DNA of 64,000 nucleotides from Neorhizobium petrolearium (GCF_017873175.1 NZ_JAGGJW010000018.1:1-64000); one strand, 5' to 3'; positions 9,533 through 18,644 are shown, numbered from the stretch's first letter. Notes: generated from the sequence alone by a model not told the origin. Made by a program: numbers and translations.

Positions 9533-10429
9533 TCACTTCACGGTCGGGTCGATCCGGTCGCGCAGCCAGTCGCCCATGATCGAGACTGACAGCGTTGTGA
9601 CGACGATCACCGCTGACGGCATCAGCATGATCCACGGCGCCGACTGGATATAGTCGCGGCCGTAACCCACCATGTTGCCAAGGCTGGTCTGCGGTGGCTG
9701 CAGGCCGATGCCGAGGAAGGACAGGCTCGATTCCAGGAGGATGACGCCGGGAATGTTGAGCGTCATGGCAATCACGATCGTCGCGGAAATGTTGGGCAGG
9801 ATATGGCGCAGATAGATGCGTCCGGGTGATGCGCCGATCTCGCGCGCAGCCGCCGCATAGCCTTGTGTATTGGCGGAAATGGCGAGACCACGTGCGATGC
9901 GCGTCACCTGTTCCCAGCCGTAGAGGCCGAGCAGCATGACGAAGATCGGCAGCGAATTGCCGAGGAAGGCGAGCACGGCGATCGCGATGATCATGAAGGG
10001 CATGGCAAGCTGTGCATCCACGATCGTCAGGACGACCTGGTCGACCCAGCCGCGGAAATAGGCGGCGATGAAGCCGAGCGTCACGCCGACGATCGTCGAA
10101 ATGAGCGTGGCGCAAAGCGCGATCGTGATCGAAACACGGATCGAGGCGATCGCCCTCGACAACACATCGCGGCCGAGCTGATCGGTGCCGAGAACATGGT
10201 TGAAGGTACCACCGAAAAAGACCGGAGGTTTGAGCCGCGCCAGCACGTCCACGGCCATGAAATCATAGGGCGTCAGAAGCGGCGCGAAGATGGCGATGAA
10301 GACCATCAACCCCAGCCAGACAATCGCGAGGATGACCATGGGCGGCCAGGTCTGCAGAAAGGCCCGCAGCCCGCTTTTTTCGGTGAACACGCTGCCATCG
10401 GTCGAAAGTCCGTCCTGTTCGATGGCCAT
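9533..10429 (-). CDS. ABC transporter permease, DppC type (second system)
   Basis: 298 residues: an N-terminal TM (VILAIVWLGLMVFIAIFAPLL region), the motif LGTDQLGRDVLSRA, then the TM core and the loop AREIGASPGRIYLRHILPN. It is the last gene of the 18.5-9.5 kb leftward operon, one base after the DppB-type gene. It is similar in layout to the permease at 5321-6202, but the two are clearly different sequences, so this is a second full importer rather than a recent duplication. Confidence 0.9.
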   Translation of the reverse strand: MAIEQDGLSTDGSVFTEKSGLRAFLQTWPPMVILAIVWLGLMVFIAIFAPLLTPYDFMAVDVLARLKPPVFFGGTFNHVLGTDQLGRDVLSRAIASIRVSITIALCATLISTIVGVTLGFIAAYFRGWVDQVVLTIVDAQLAMPFMIIAIAVLAFLGNSLPIFVMLLGLYGWEQVTRIARGLAISANTQGYAAAAREIGASPGRIYLRHILPNISATIVIAMTLNIPGVILLESSLSFLGIGLQPPQTSLGNMVGYGRDYIQSAPWIMLMPSAVIVVTTLSVSIMGDWLRDRIDPTVK

Positions 10430-10430
10430 G

Positions 10431-11363
10431 TCACGCCGCCTGTGTTTTGCCGCCGCGCATGCGCGGGTCGATCAGACCGTAGAGAAGGTCGATGAAGAGA
10501 TTGGAGAAGACCATCATCACGCCGATCAGAAGCAGGATGACCTGCACCACCGCCAGATCGCGTGACTGCACCGAAGAGACCAGCAGCCGGCCGATGCCGG
10601 GCCAGGAGAAAACGCTCTCTACGACGACTGCCCCGCCCACAACATTGCCCAGCATGAAACCGAAGACAGTTACGATCGGTATCGCCGCATTCGGCAGAAC
10701 ATGCCGTGTCACCACCTGTTTCGAGCGGACACCCTTGGCGGCTGCGGTGCGCACGAAAGGCCGTCCGAGCACTTCCACCATGGAAGAGCGGGTATAGCGT
10801 GCGACTGTCGCCGCTCCCGCAATGCTCAGCGTCGCGATCGGCAGGATCATGTGGTAAGGCGTCGCATAGCCGCCGGAGGGTAGCCAGCGGAGTTGCACCG
10901 CGAAGATCAGCGCCAGGACCAGGGCCAGGACGAAGGCAGGCACGGTGAAGCCGAAAACGGAGGCCGACATGATCAGCCTGTCGAAGGTCGAGTTGCGGTA
11001 GAGCGCCGCGGTCATGCCGGCAGCAACGCCGATGATCGTCTTGAGGAACAGCGTCGGCACCATGATCCACAGCGTCGCCGGCAGGCGGGCCAGCACGGTT
11101 TCCATTGCCGGCCGGTTCTCGCGCATGGAGTTGCCGAGGTCGCCGTGAAGGACGGCGATGATATAGCGATAGAATTGCACCCAGATCGGCTGATCGAGTC
11201 CCCATTCGTGACGGAACGCATCGACCACTTCCTGCGGCGTGGCCGGATCGAAGAAGCGTTCGGCCGGATCGCCCGCAAGTCGGAGGACGATAAAGGCGAA
11301 GGTGACGATGATGAACAGCGTCACCAGGGCGCGCAGGAAACGCGTCGAGACGAATTGCAACAT
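10431..11363 (-). CDS. ABC transporter permease, DppB type (second system)
   Basis: 310 residues with N-terminal TM LVTLFIIVTFAFIVLRLAG, the family segment WGLDQPIWVQFYRYI, a TM core and the loop RTAAAKGVRSKQVVTRHVLPN. The start at 11363 overlaps the stop of the ATPase gene (TGATG), which indicates translational coupling. Confidence 0.9.
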   Translation of the reverse strand: MLQFVSTRFLRALVTLFIIVTFAFIVLRLAGDPAERFFDPATPQEVVDAFRHEWGLDQPIWVQFYRYIIAVLHGDLGNSMRENRPAMETVLARLPATLWIMVPTLFLKTIIGVAAGMTAALYRNSTFDRLIMSASVFGFTVPAFVLALVLALIFAVQLRWLPSGGYATPYHMILPIATLSIAGAATVARYTRSSMVEVLGRPFVRTAAAKGVRSKQVVTRHVLPNAAIPIVTVFGFMLGNVVGGAVVVESVFSWPGIGRLLVSSVQSRDLAVVQVILLLIGVMMVFSNLFIDLLYGLIDPRMRGGKTQAA

Positions 11364-12373
11364 CAGGCAGCCTCCCCATCGGCAACCGCTACGCGGGCGG
11401 TCGACGGATTGTTGACGAGATGGCAGGCAACCGCCCGCCCGCCTTCCGACATGAGTTCCGGTCGCTCGATGCGGCAGACGGGCTTCACCTGCGGGCAGCG
11501 GGTATGGAAGGGACAGCCGGGCGGAACATTGACCGGGTTCGGCGGATCGCCGGCCAGGATGATGCGCTCACGCGCCGACCGACCCTTTCGCGGCACGGCG
11601 GAGACGAGCGCGCGGCTGTAAGGATGCAGCGGCTGATGGAAGACCTCGTCCGGCCGGCCGATCTCGACAATGCGCCCGAGATACATGACCGCCACCCGGT
11701 CGGCGATCTGGCGCACCACCTTCAGATCGTGGCTGATGAAGACGCCGGTAAAGCCGTTGCGGGCACGAACATCCTGGAAGACATTCAGAACCTGCGCCTG
11801 AACCGAGACGTCAAGCGCGGAAACCGGCTCGTCACAGACCAGGAGTTCCGGTTCCATGACCAGCGCCCTGGCGATGATGACGCGCTGCCGCTGGCCGCCG
11901 GAAAGTTCGTGCGGGAACCGATCGCCGTGGTGCGAGGAAAGGCCGACATTGCCCATCACCGCCCTTACTTTGGCACGACGTGCATCCCGAGTAATGTCCG
12001 GGAAATGAACAATGAGCGGCTCGCCGATCTGCTCCCCTATGGTGATGCGCGGATCGAGCGCGCCGAGCGGATCCTGGTAGATCATCTGCATGCGCCGGCG
12101 CATCCGTCGCCAGGCGAGATCAGGCACCGCGCCGACCTTCTCGCCGCCGAACACGACCTCGCCCGAGGTTGCCGAGATGTGGCCGAGCAGCAGCCTCGCC
12201 GTGGTGGATTTGCCGCTGCCGCTTTCGCCGACGATGCCGAGCATCTCACCCGGTGCCACGTCGAAAGTCAGTCCATCAACCGCTTTCAGTGTTTTTGTGC
12301 GGGCAAACAGATTGCCCCGCTGGCGGAGCCTGTAATGGCGCGTGAGGTTCTTGACGGTAAGCTGACCTTTCAT
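11363..12373 (-). CDS. ABC transporter ATP-binding protein, DppF type (second system)
   Basis: 336 residues. Walker A GIVGESGSGKSTTAR, signature LSGGQRQRVIIARAL, Walker B LLVCDEPVSALD, and C-terminal extension GCPFHTRCPQVKPVC. The start at 12373 is set by a TGATG overlap with the preceding gene; the longer open frame to 12535 lies in another frame of that gene and is not used. Confidence 0.92.
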   Translation of the reverse strand: MKGQLTVKNLTRHYRLRQRGNLFARTKTLKAVDGLTFDVAPGEMLGIVGESGSGKSTTARLLLGHISATSGEVVFGGEKVGAVPDLAWRRMRRRMQMIYQDPLGALDPRITIGEQIGEPLIVHFPDITRDARRAKVRAVMGNVGLSSHHGDRFPHELSGGQRQRVIIARALVMEPELLVCDEPVSALDVSVQAQVLNVFQDVRARNGFTGVFISHDLKVVRQIADRVAVMYLGRIVEIGRPDEVFHQPLHPYSRALVSAVPRKGRSARERIILAGDPPNPVNVPPGCPFHTRCPQVKPVCRIERPELMSEGGRAVACHLVNNPSTARVAVADGEAA

Positions 12374-13410
12374 CACACCAACTCCGCAGCGATCTCTACA
12401 GGGGCAGGCAGGTGAGCATTGGCCGGCGGTAGTAAGTCGCCGAGCTTCACGCAGGCGGCCCTGTGGCGTCCGCCTGTCCCGGCATCGATCATCGTCGGCA
12501 CGGCCCGCTGGCATTCGGGACCGGCAACGGCGCATCGGGATAGGAAAGTACAGCCGGACGGCAGCCGGTCCGGCGGCGGCACAGAGCCCGGAATGGCGAG
12601 AAGCCTCTGGCGCGGCCCGTCGATCGATGGAATGGCATCGATCAACCCACGCGTATAAGGATGAGCAGGATTGTCAAAGAGATCAGCGGTCGGGCTGTCC
12701 TCCACGATACGACCGCAATACATCACCACCACCCGCTCGGTCATTTCGGCAACCATCCCGAGATCGTGGGAGATCAGAACCAATGCCATGTTGCGCTCGC
12801 GGCGCAGATCATCGAGGAGGTCAAGGATCTGCGCCTGGATGGTGGCATCGAGCGCCGTCGTCGGCTCGTCGGCGACAAGCAGGTCCGGATTGCCGGCAAG
12901 CGCCATGGCGATCATCACCCGCTGGTTCATGCCGCCGGAAAATTCGTGCGGATATTCACCAAGCCGCTGGCGAGCATTGGCGATACCGACGCGGTCGATC
13001 AGCCGCTCGGCCTCCCTGCGGGCCGCCGCGCCGGTCAGGCCCTGATGCAGGCGCAGCGCCTCACCGAGCTGCCAGCCGATCTTGTGAAGCGGGTTGAGCG
13101 AGCTCGAGGGGTCCTGGAAGATCATCGCGATGCGGCCGCCGCGGATTTCGCTGAGCCGGGCATCGTCGGCGCCAAGGATTTCCCGCCCTTCAAGCCTTGC
13201 GGAGCCACCGACCCGGGCGTTACGACCGAGAAGTCCCAGCACCGCCATCCAGGTGATCGACTTGCCGCAGCCGGATTCGCCGACGATGCCGAGCGCCTCG
13301 CCGCGCTTGAGTGTGATATCGATACCGTGCAGCGCACGGGTGAAGCGATAGCGGCCTTCAAACTCGACGGTGAGGCCACGGATATCCATGAGATCGGTGG
13401 ATCCGGTCAT
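12373..13410 (-). CDS. ABC transporter ATP-binding protein, DppD type (second system)
   Basis: 345 residues. Walker A GIVGESGCGKSITW, signature FSGGMNQRVMIAMAL, Walker B LLVADEPTTALD, C-terminal extension with GCTFLSRCAVAGPEC. It overlaps the phosphatase gene upstream by 4 bases (ATGA), so phosphatase and transporter are translated as a coupled unit. Confidence 0.92.
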   Translation of the reverse strand: MTGSTDLMDIRGLTVEFEGRYRFTRALHGIDITLKRGEALGIVGESGCGKSITWMAVLGLLGRNARVGGSARLEGREILGADDARLSEIRGGRIAMIFQDPSSSLNPLHKIGWQLGEALRLHQGLTGAAARREAERLIDRVGIANARQRLGEYPHEFSGGMNQRVMIAMALAGNPDLLVADEPTTALDATIQAQILDLLDDLRRERNMALVLISHDLGMVAEMTERVVVMYCGRIVEDSPTADLFDNPAHPYTRGLIDAIPSIDGPRQRLLAIPGSVPPPDRLPSGCTFLSRCAVAGPECQRAVPTMIDAGTGGRHRAACVKLGDLLPPANAHLPAPVEIAAELV

Positions 13411-14261
13411 GCGGCTGCCTCCGTGGCTGGATCATTGGGGGATACAGGAACGCCAGGCCCGACCTGCAGCAGATGCCGCTCGGCGCCTTCGAGGATGACG
13501 CAGCTCAGCACCTGCCGCATATAGGCGCCGGTATCGACATTGATGCGGTTCGGGAGGCTCTCGACCTCCTGGCGCGGCGTATGGCCGTGAACCACCACCT
13601 TGCCGAAGTTCTTCCGCGAGAGGAGAAATTTGTCGCGTATCCACGTGAGGTCCTCAAACCGCTGATCGGCAAGCGGACGATCCGGGTCGACGCCGGCATG
13701 GGCGAAGAAATAGTCCCCATCGTCGTGCCACAATGGCAGCGAAAGCATGAATTCCTTGTGACGAATGGGGATTATGGCCGCAAACATCTGCTGCAATGCG
13801 ACGGCGCGGCCGATATCGGCAACGCCCGCGAGAATGTCGCCTTCCTTCAGCCCGTAGGAGACGAGCGTTTCAAGCCCACCCTTCACCGCCCAGGCCGAGA
13901 GGACCGAAGGATCGGTCAGGAAGGTCGCCAGCCAATGATCGTGATTGCCGCGCAGACACATGATCTCGATGCCATCACGCCACCGCTCCTGAGCCCTGAT
14001 GATCGCTTCGACAACGCCCGCCGAATCCGGTCCGCGATCGATGAGGTCGCCGAGGAAGATGATCAACGCCCGGTCCGCCGGATGGCGCTTCATGTCCTCG
14101 GCGATCGCAATCCACATGGCTGCGAGAAGGTCTGCTTGACCATGCACATCACCGACCGCGTAGACGCGTCCGCCAGAGATCGCAGGATTGACGGCATCCT
14201 CGAATTCCGGCCAGGGCTCTCCCTGACGTTCAATGGCAAGCGGTCGGCGATGATGGCGCAT
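13407..14261 (-). CDS. PPP-type metallophosphatase
   Basis: About 284 residues with the full calcineurin-like metal-site set: VYAVGDVHG, LGDLIDRGPDS, LRGNHDHW, and VVHGHTP near the C terminus. These belong to PPP Ser/Thr phosphatases and related ApaH/PrpA enzymes, which also act on small phosphomonoesters and dinucleotides. It has no signal peptide. Its position between the binding protein and ATPase genes suggests it removes phosphate from an imported substrate, analogous in role (not family) to AccG of the agrocinopine operon. The ATG at 14261 is chosen; an in-frame TTG at 14285 would add eight residues. Confidence 0.85.
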   Translation of the reverse strand: MRHHRRPLAIERQGEPWPEFEDAVNPAISGGRVYAVGDVHGQADLLAAMWIAIAEDMKRHPADRALIIFLGDLIDRGPDSAGVVEAIIRAQERWRDGIEIMCLRGNHDHWLATFLTDPSVLSAWAVKGGLETLVSYGLKEGDILAGVADIGRAVALQQMFAAIIPIRHKEFMLSLPLWHDDGDYFFAHAGVDPDRPLADQRFEDLTWIRDKFLLSRKNFGKVVVHGHTPRQEVESLPNRINVDTGAYMRQVLSCVILEGAERHLLQVGPGVPVSPNDPATEAAA

Positions 14262-14283
14262 GGCAACGAGAGCTCCGGATGAC

Positions 14284-14309
14284 AAAAGCGGGGCGCTGAA
14301 GCACCCCGC
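14284..14309 (-). terminator. intra-operon Rho-independent terminator/attenuator
   Basis: Read on the minus strand, a 9-bp GC-rich stem (GCGGGGTGC with GCGCCCCGC, one G-T pair) has a TTCA loop and is followed by TTTT. It lies directly after the binding-protein stop and just before the phosphatase gene, so it probably makes the binding protein more abundant than the transporter. Confidence 0.75.
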
Positions 14310-14319
14310 CGCCCTTTGA

Positions 14320-15960
14320 TTACTTCTTGATCAAGAAGGAGCCCGGACGGAAATCCATCACGAACATCGCCGACGGCTTCCACTGGATGTCGGCGCGCTT
14401 GCCGTACAGAATGGCGTTCTGGTGCAGGACGACCATCGCCGGATCCTCCGACTCGATGATATCCAGTGCTCGGGCAAAGGCCTTCTTCACCTCAGCCTTG
14501 TCGGTCGAGGTATTCAGTACATCACAGAGCTTGTCGAACTCGTCGTTCTGCCACATGCCGCTCTTCGGATTGGTTTTTGTGTTGTAGGAGCCATAGGGGC
14601 AATTGTTGGCCAGCAGCGCGACCGGATAAGCGAAATAGGCCGTGTTGGACAGGTCCTGCATCATCCGATCCGGAGCCGGATCGTTCGGATTGTCTATCAC
14701 CGAGAAGTCGATGTTGAAGCCGATCTTGCGCAGGTTGTCGAGGTCGAACTGGGCGACGGTCAACTCGTTCGGATAATAGTCGTTGTGGACGCGATAAGTG
14801 ATCTTCTCGCCCTTGTAGCCGGCTTCTGCGAGAAGCTTCTTGGCAAGCTCCGGATCATAGGCCGGCGACTTGAAGTCCTCGACGAAAAGATCGCCGAACA
14901 GCTTGTGCTGGAAGCCCTGCGGCACAGCGGTCATATCACCCCAGAGCGAGTTGACGATCGTGTCGCGGTCGATCGAGTGCGATAGCGCCTGGCGGACCAG
15001 CTTGTTCTTCAGCGGACCATTGTTGGTGTCGAGCGCGATGAAGCGGATATTGGCGACAGGCCCGCCGACGACGTCAAAATCCTCGGTATTCTTCAAGAGC
15101 GGAACCTGGTCCGGGCCGAGGTCGCTGACGATATCGTATTCGCCGGACATCAGGCCGTTCACGCGGCTCGCCGCTTCCGGGACGACCATGAAGTCGAGTT
15201 TGGCGATCGGCGGCTTGCCGCCCCAGTAATCGTCATGGGAAACGAGATGGATTGCCGAACCCTGGTCGACGCCGACAACCTTGTAGGGGCCGGTCGCAAC
15301 AGGATGAAGCGCGTAGTCTGCCCAGGACTTGGCCTGCTGGAAACCGCGCTTGGAAATGATTGCCGCATAGTTGACGCGGGCAAGACGGGCTTCCGTATCG
15401 AGCGTCGCCTTTTCCATGACGAAGCGAACCGTATAGTCATCGACCTTCTCGACCGACTTCAGCAGCGGCCATTCCGACTTCCGGTTGGCGGCGGTGATGG
15501 CCGGCGGGACGATGCCCTTCGTGCCGTCGGCGCGGGTGAAGGTTGTTTGGCCGGCCTCGCGGGCTTTGACCTGTTCCGGCAGGCGGCCGTAACGTTCGTC
15601 GGAAAACGAGAAGACAACGTCATCGGCCTTCATCTCGTCGCCGTTATGGAACTTGACGCCATGGCGGAGCTTCACTTCCAGCGTCGTGTCGTTCAGCCAC
15701 TTCCATTCGGTGGCGAGGCCGGGCCGGGAGCTAAGATTGGGGTCGGAAAGATCAAGCTCGATGAGCTGCTCAAAGATCATGTTCTGGTATTTGCGGGCGG
15801 CGGTTCCGCCGTTGTCGCTCGTATCGAGCGTACCGGCCGTGCCCATGCTCTGCAGAGCGACCGTGATATTGGGCCGGTCCTCGGCAAAGGCGGCATGGGA
15901 AAGGAAAGTACCGGCGAGCAGAACGCCCGGAAGCGACAGGTTTTTGAGGTTCTGGATCAT
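14320..15960 (-). CDS. family-5 ABC transporter substrate-binding protein (second system)
   Basis: 546 residues, SBP_bac_5 family, with a Sec signal peptide (about 1-26, ending AAFA). Family patterns include VKFHNGDEMKADDVVFSF and YALHPVATGPYKVV. The ATG at 15960 has a strong AAGGAGA 7 bases upstream; a longer open frame to 16071 lacks this. It is followed by a terminator hairpin, then by the phosphatase and transporter genes. Cluster-C proteins of this kind bind peptides, opines such as agrocinopine, and oligosaccharides; the ligand here is inferred to be phosphorylated. Confidence 0.9.
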   Translation of the reverse strand: MIQNLKNLSLPGVLLAGTFLSHAAFAEDRPNITVALQSMGTAGTLDTSDNGGTAARKYQNMIFEQLIELDLSDPNLSSRPGLATEWKWLNDTTLEVKLRHGVKFHNGDEMKADDVVFSFSDERYGRLPEQVKAREAGQTTFTRADGTKGIVPPAITAANRKSEWPLLKSVEKVDDYTVRFVMEKATLDTEARLARVNYAAIISKRGFQQAKSWADYALHPVATGPYKVVGVDQGSAIHLVSHDDYWGGKPPIAKLDFMVVPEAASRVNGLMSGEYDIVSDLGPDQVPLLKNTEDFDVVGGPVANIRFIALDTNNGPLKNKLVRQALSHSIDRDTIVNSLWGDMTAVPQGFQHKLFGDLFVEDFKSPAYDPELAKKLLAEAGYKGEKITYRVHNDYYPNELTVAQFDLDNLRKIGFNIDFSVIDNPNDPAPDRMMQDLSNTAYFAYPVALLANNCPYGSYNTKTNPKSGMWQNDEFDKLCDVLNTSTDKAEVKKAFARALDIIESEDPAMVVLHQNAILYGKRADIQWKPSAMFVMDFRPGSFLIKK

Positions 15961-16092
15961 TGCGAAATCTCCTTCAAGGGGACATGCAGTGGGAAATGAG
16001 ACCGCCTTGTCGAGCGGCATGGCTTCGCCGCTCGCCGGCAGGCTCTGTCCCGCCGACGCTCGGTATCTCAAGATCTCGATGTATTACCGGGA

Positions 16093-16111
16093 CGCCCGGT
16101 CAGGCCGGGCG
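16093..16111. repeat. GC-rich hairpin between phosphodiesterase and binding-protein genes
   Basis: A 7-bp perfect stem, CGCCCGG and CCGGGCG, has a 5-base loop and lies in the 167-base gap between two genes of one operon. There is no T run, so it may be an mRNA stability or processing element rather than a terminator. Confidence 0.4.
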
Positions 16112-16127
16112 CATCCTTATGGAACGA

Positions 16128-17663
16128 TCAATCCTGCAGTTCTGCGACCCTTGCAGTCTCCACTCCGGCCGCCATTTCGGTCACAAGATCAGCTTCGTCG
16201 ACATAGGGGCGCTCGCCGACATGACCGACAATGATGCGCGACACCTTGCCGTCGATTGCCGCCGTGAATTCCTTCACGACCGGGGCCGGCACGGCTTCAC
16301 CGTCTTCGAGGAGCTCGAACATCGGCCGGCCGGTCATGCTGGCTGCAGGTTCGAGGCCAAGAAGCGCGAGAATGGTGGGCGCAATATCGTAAATCGCCGT
16401 GCGCGAGGCGACGACCTCACCGCCGCTCTTCAAGCCGGCGCCCTCACCGATCAACACGGCCGCCAGTTCCGCGGCATGCAGACCTCCGTGCGACCCGCCG
16501 CCGAGCGGGATGCCGCTGTAGCTGCCTGCGTCGCAGATCGACGTGCCCGGAACGCCGAATTCGTTTTCGGCGTCGGTGCCTCGAAGGTTGATGTAGAGGT
16601 CCGGTGCACGGCCATGCGCGGCACCGGTCAGTTCCAGCGCCAGCGTGCCGGCGATGATGCCCTCCTGCGCACCCGGCTCGACCGCCCGGGTGAACGTGGC
16701 ACCATACCAGGGCTGCGCGGCGAGCGCATCGAAAACGCCCTGCAACAGGCCCTTGTCAAATTGCTTGAGCCAGAAGCCAGGTGCGCGCCCCCGCCGATAA
16801 AGCACGTCGATGTCGTTGTCGAAGCGTGTGTCGGCGGCGATGCCGGCCTGCTTAAGGGCATCGCCGACGGAAATGAATTCGTTGATTGTCGAGTGGCCGT
16901 GGTCGGAGGTGACGAAGATGGCAATGTCGTCCTTTTCCGGCTGCCTGTCGCGCCATTCGAGAAGATTGCCGATCGCCGCATCGCAATCGCGCATCGAGGC
17001 AAGCATACCTTCGGCGCCGAGACCATGACGATGCGAAGCGCTGTCCACTTCGGTGATCCAGATGATCGCGGCCGCCGGCTTTCTCTGCGGCCAGACGGTA
17101 TCGGTGAAGGCGGCAACGGCCTGGCGTTCGGCGCCACGGTCGAAGCCGTTGGCCGGAACCCGGTGCTGCTCGGCTATGTCTACGGCGAGCTCGGGCGGGA
17201 AGCCGATCGCCGGATGGCGGACGTTGAAGCCAGCTTGTCCCCAGTCCGCCCCTTTCCAGTTGAGCGCAGTGAACGAACCCTGCCCGCTCGAATTGACCAC
17301 CGCGAAGGATTTGCCGTTCTTAGCGAGGGTTTCGGAAAGATTGGTGGCCGTCACCATGCCGCCGACGATGCGGCGCTCGCCGGCGCGCCAGTCGTGGACC
17401 GTATCCGTACCGGTCAGGCGGCCCGAGCCGTCGCGGGAATAGAACTCATTGCCGAGGATACCCGTCGTTTCGGGGCGGGCACCGCTCGCAAGCGCAGTGA
17501 GCGCCCCGCGCGTCTCGCTCGGGAACACCGTGCGATGATCCTTGCTCGACACGCCCCGAGCCCGCATGGCGGCGAGATTGGGCATGGTGGTTTCGTTGAT
17601 CATGTCGGGGCGCAGGCCATCGATGCCTACAACGATTACATGGCGGATATCAGCCATTGTCAT
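16128..17663 (-). CDS. type I phosphodiesterase/nucleotide pyrophosphatase family enzyme
   Basis: 511 residues of the alkaline-phosphatase superfamily. The N terminus carries the first metal site (VVGIDGLRPDM) and the nucleophile region (TVFPSETRGALTALASG, with Thr as likely nucleophile). Later metal ligands are in ITEVDSASHRHG, FVTSDHGH and GSHGG. The family cleaves phosphodiester and pyrophosphate bonds. There is no signal peptide, so it should act in the cytoplasm after uptake. It overlaps the deoR-type gene by 14 bases. It replaces the GDPD enzyme of the neighbouring operon, which suggests different substrates for the two importers. Confidence 0.87.
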   Translation of the reverse strand: MTMADIRHVIVVGIDGLRPDMINETTMPNLAAMRARGVSSKDHRTVFPSETRGALTALASGARPETTGILGNEFYSRDGSGRLTGTDTVHDWRAGERRIVGGMVTATNLSETLAKNGKSFAVVNSSGQGSFTALNWKGADWGQAGFNVRHPAIGFPPELAVDIAEQHRVPANGFDRGAERQAVAAFTDTVWPQRKPAAAIIWITEVDSASHRHGLGAEGMLASMRDCDAAIGNLLEWRDRQPEKDDIAIFVTSDHGHSTINEFISVGDALKQAGIAADTRFDNDIDVLYRRGRAPGFWLKQFDKGLLQGVFDALAAQPWYGATFTRAVEPGAQEGIIAGTLALELTGAAHGRAPDLYINLRGTDAENEFGVPGTSICDAGSYSGIPLGGGSHGGLHAAELAAVLIGEGAGLKSGGEVVASRTAIYDIAPTILALLGLEPAASMTGRPMFELLEDGEAVPAPVVKEFTAAIDGKVSRIIVGHVGERPYVDEADLVTEMAAGVETARVAELQD

Positions 17664-18477
17664 TGACCTTTTCTTGCAGGTGCGGAAGTTCGGACACCTC
17701 GGGTGAGGCGGATTGCTCGGGATAGAACACGCTGGCGCCCGCCTCGGTCAGAAGCCCGGCAAACGGCTCGTCGAGCGGCATATCGGTCACGAAGGTTTCT
17801 ATGCCGGCGAACGGAATGCTGCGATAGCGGCCGACTGCGCCGATCTTGGTGTGATCGCCGACATAGATGCTGGCGCGGCTCTGCGTCGCAAGCCGGGTCT
17901 TCAGCTCCATATTGTGCTTGGTCCGCTCCACGAGCCCGAACTCAGCGTCGAGTCCATAGACGCCGATGATCGACAGGTCGAAGCTGCAATTGCGGATCGC
18001 GCCGAACACTTCGTCGCCGAACAGCGTCTTGGCGTTCCAGTCGTAATCGCCGCCGGTCAGGATCACCTTATGGCGCTGGCCCGCCTGCAGCGCGTCGCCG
18101 ATCGCCGGCATGTTGGTCATGACAGCGACCGGCGGACCGTTGCGCATCGCCTGCGCGACCGCAAGAACCGAACTCCCGCCCGTCATGAAGATCCACTGGT
18201 CCGGCTGGATCATCGCCGCCACCAGCGTGCCGATCGCCTGCTTTTCAGCACGTTCCATGTTGACGCGCTCGTCAAGTGCCGCCTCGCGGCCGGATGGAAT
18301 GGCTCCACCATAGACCCGCTGCAGTGATCCGCCCCGCTCCAGGGCAACCAGATCGCGGCGGATCGTCTCGGTCGATACCCCGAAGGTTTCGGCAATCGCG
18401 CTGATCGACATGCCGCTGCCGCCATTGACCAGGCGGATGATGGTTTGGTGTCGGCTGGCTGCCGGAATCTTCGACAT
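17650..18477 (-). CDS. DeoR/GlpR-family transcriptional repressor
   Basis: 275 residues: an N-terminal DeoR helix-turn-helix (about 5-60, ISAIAETFGVSTETIRRDL) and a C-terminal sugar-phosphate sensor domain with FMTGGSSVLAVAQAM. DeoR proteins usually release DNA on binding a phosphorylated sugar. The ATG at 18477 follows AGAGG; the frame continues to 18537 without a better start. It heads the operon and probably controls it through the dyad at 18542-18564. AccR of agrocinopine operons is in the same family. A phosphosugar inducer released by the phosphodiesterase is inferred. Confidence 0.9.
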   Translation of the reverse strand: MSKIPAASRHQTIIRLVNGGSGMSISAIAETFGVSTETIRRDLVALERGGSLQRVYGGAIPSGREAALDERVNMERAEKQAIGTLVAAMIQPDQWIFMTGGSSVLAVAQAMRNGPPVAVMTNMPAIGDALQAGQRHKVILTGGDYDWNAKTLFGDEVFGAIRNCSFDLSIIGVYGLDAEFGLVERTKHNMELKTRLATQSRASIYVGDHTKIGAVGRYRSIPFAGIETFVTDMPLDEPFAGLLTEAGASVFYPEQSASPEVSELPHLQEKVNDNG

Positions 18478-18541
18478 AGACGATCGCCTCTTCTGATGGC
18501 GCTGTTCTAGGACGCAAACATTGCAGCGGCGTGACACATTT

Positions 18542-18564
18542 TTGAACTTATGTTGTCAGTTCAA
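18542..18564. promoter_or_regulatory. candidate DeoR-family operator
   Basis: An inverted repeat, TTGAAC-N11-GTTCAA, is centred about 75 bases upstream of the deoR-type start codon. The position suits autoregulation of the 18.5-9.5 kb operon. No second copy was noticed upstream of the first ABC operon. Confidence 0.45.
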
Positions 18565-18610
18565 CAAAGCCACACAAACTCCCACATTTTCCTCCGAGCA
18601 TTGTCCAACG

Positions 18611-18639
18611 CTCAGTTCAGATAAGTGCATCTAACTGAG
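18611..18639. repeat. bulged 11-bp inverted repeat
   Basis: CTCAGTT-C-AGAT pairs with ATCT-AACTGAG around a 6-base loop (AAGTGC), with a single unpaired C. It lies between the deoR promoter and the DsbA-like remnant. It may be an operator or the relic terminator of a lost gene. Confidence 0.4.
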
Positions 18640-18644
18640 CCGAA

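Noticed and set aside
11420..12415. 331-residue plus-strand frame opposite a DppF-type ATPase
   Set aside because: Typical antisense shadow of a GC-rich ABC ATPase gene.
15960..17666. 568-residue plus-strand frame opposite the type I phosphodiesterase
   Set aside because: Antisense to a well-supported enzyme with metal-site motifs; no domain seen in the plus frame.
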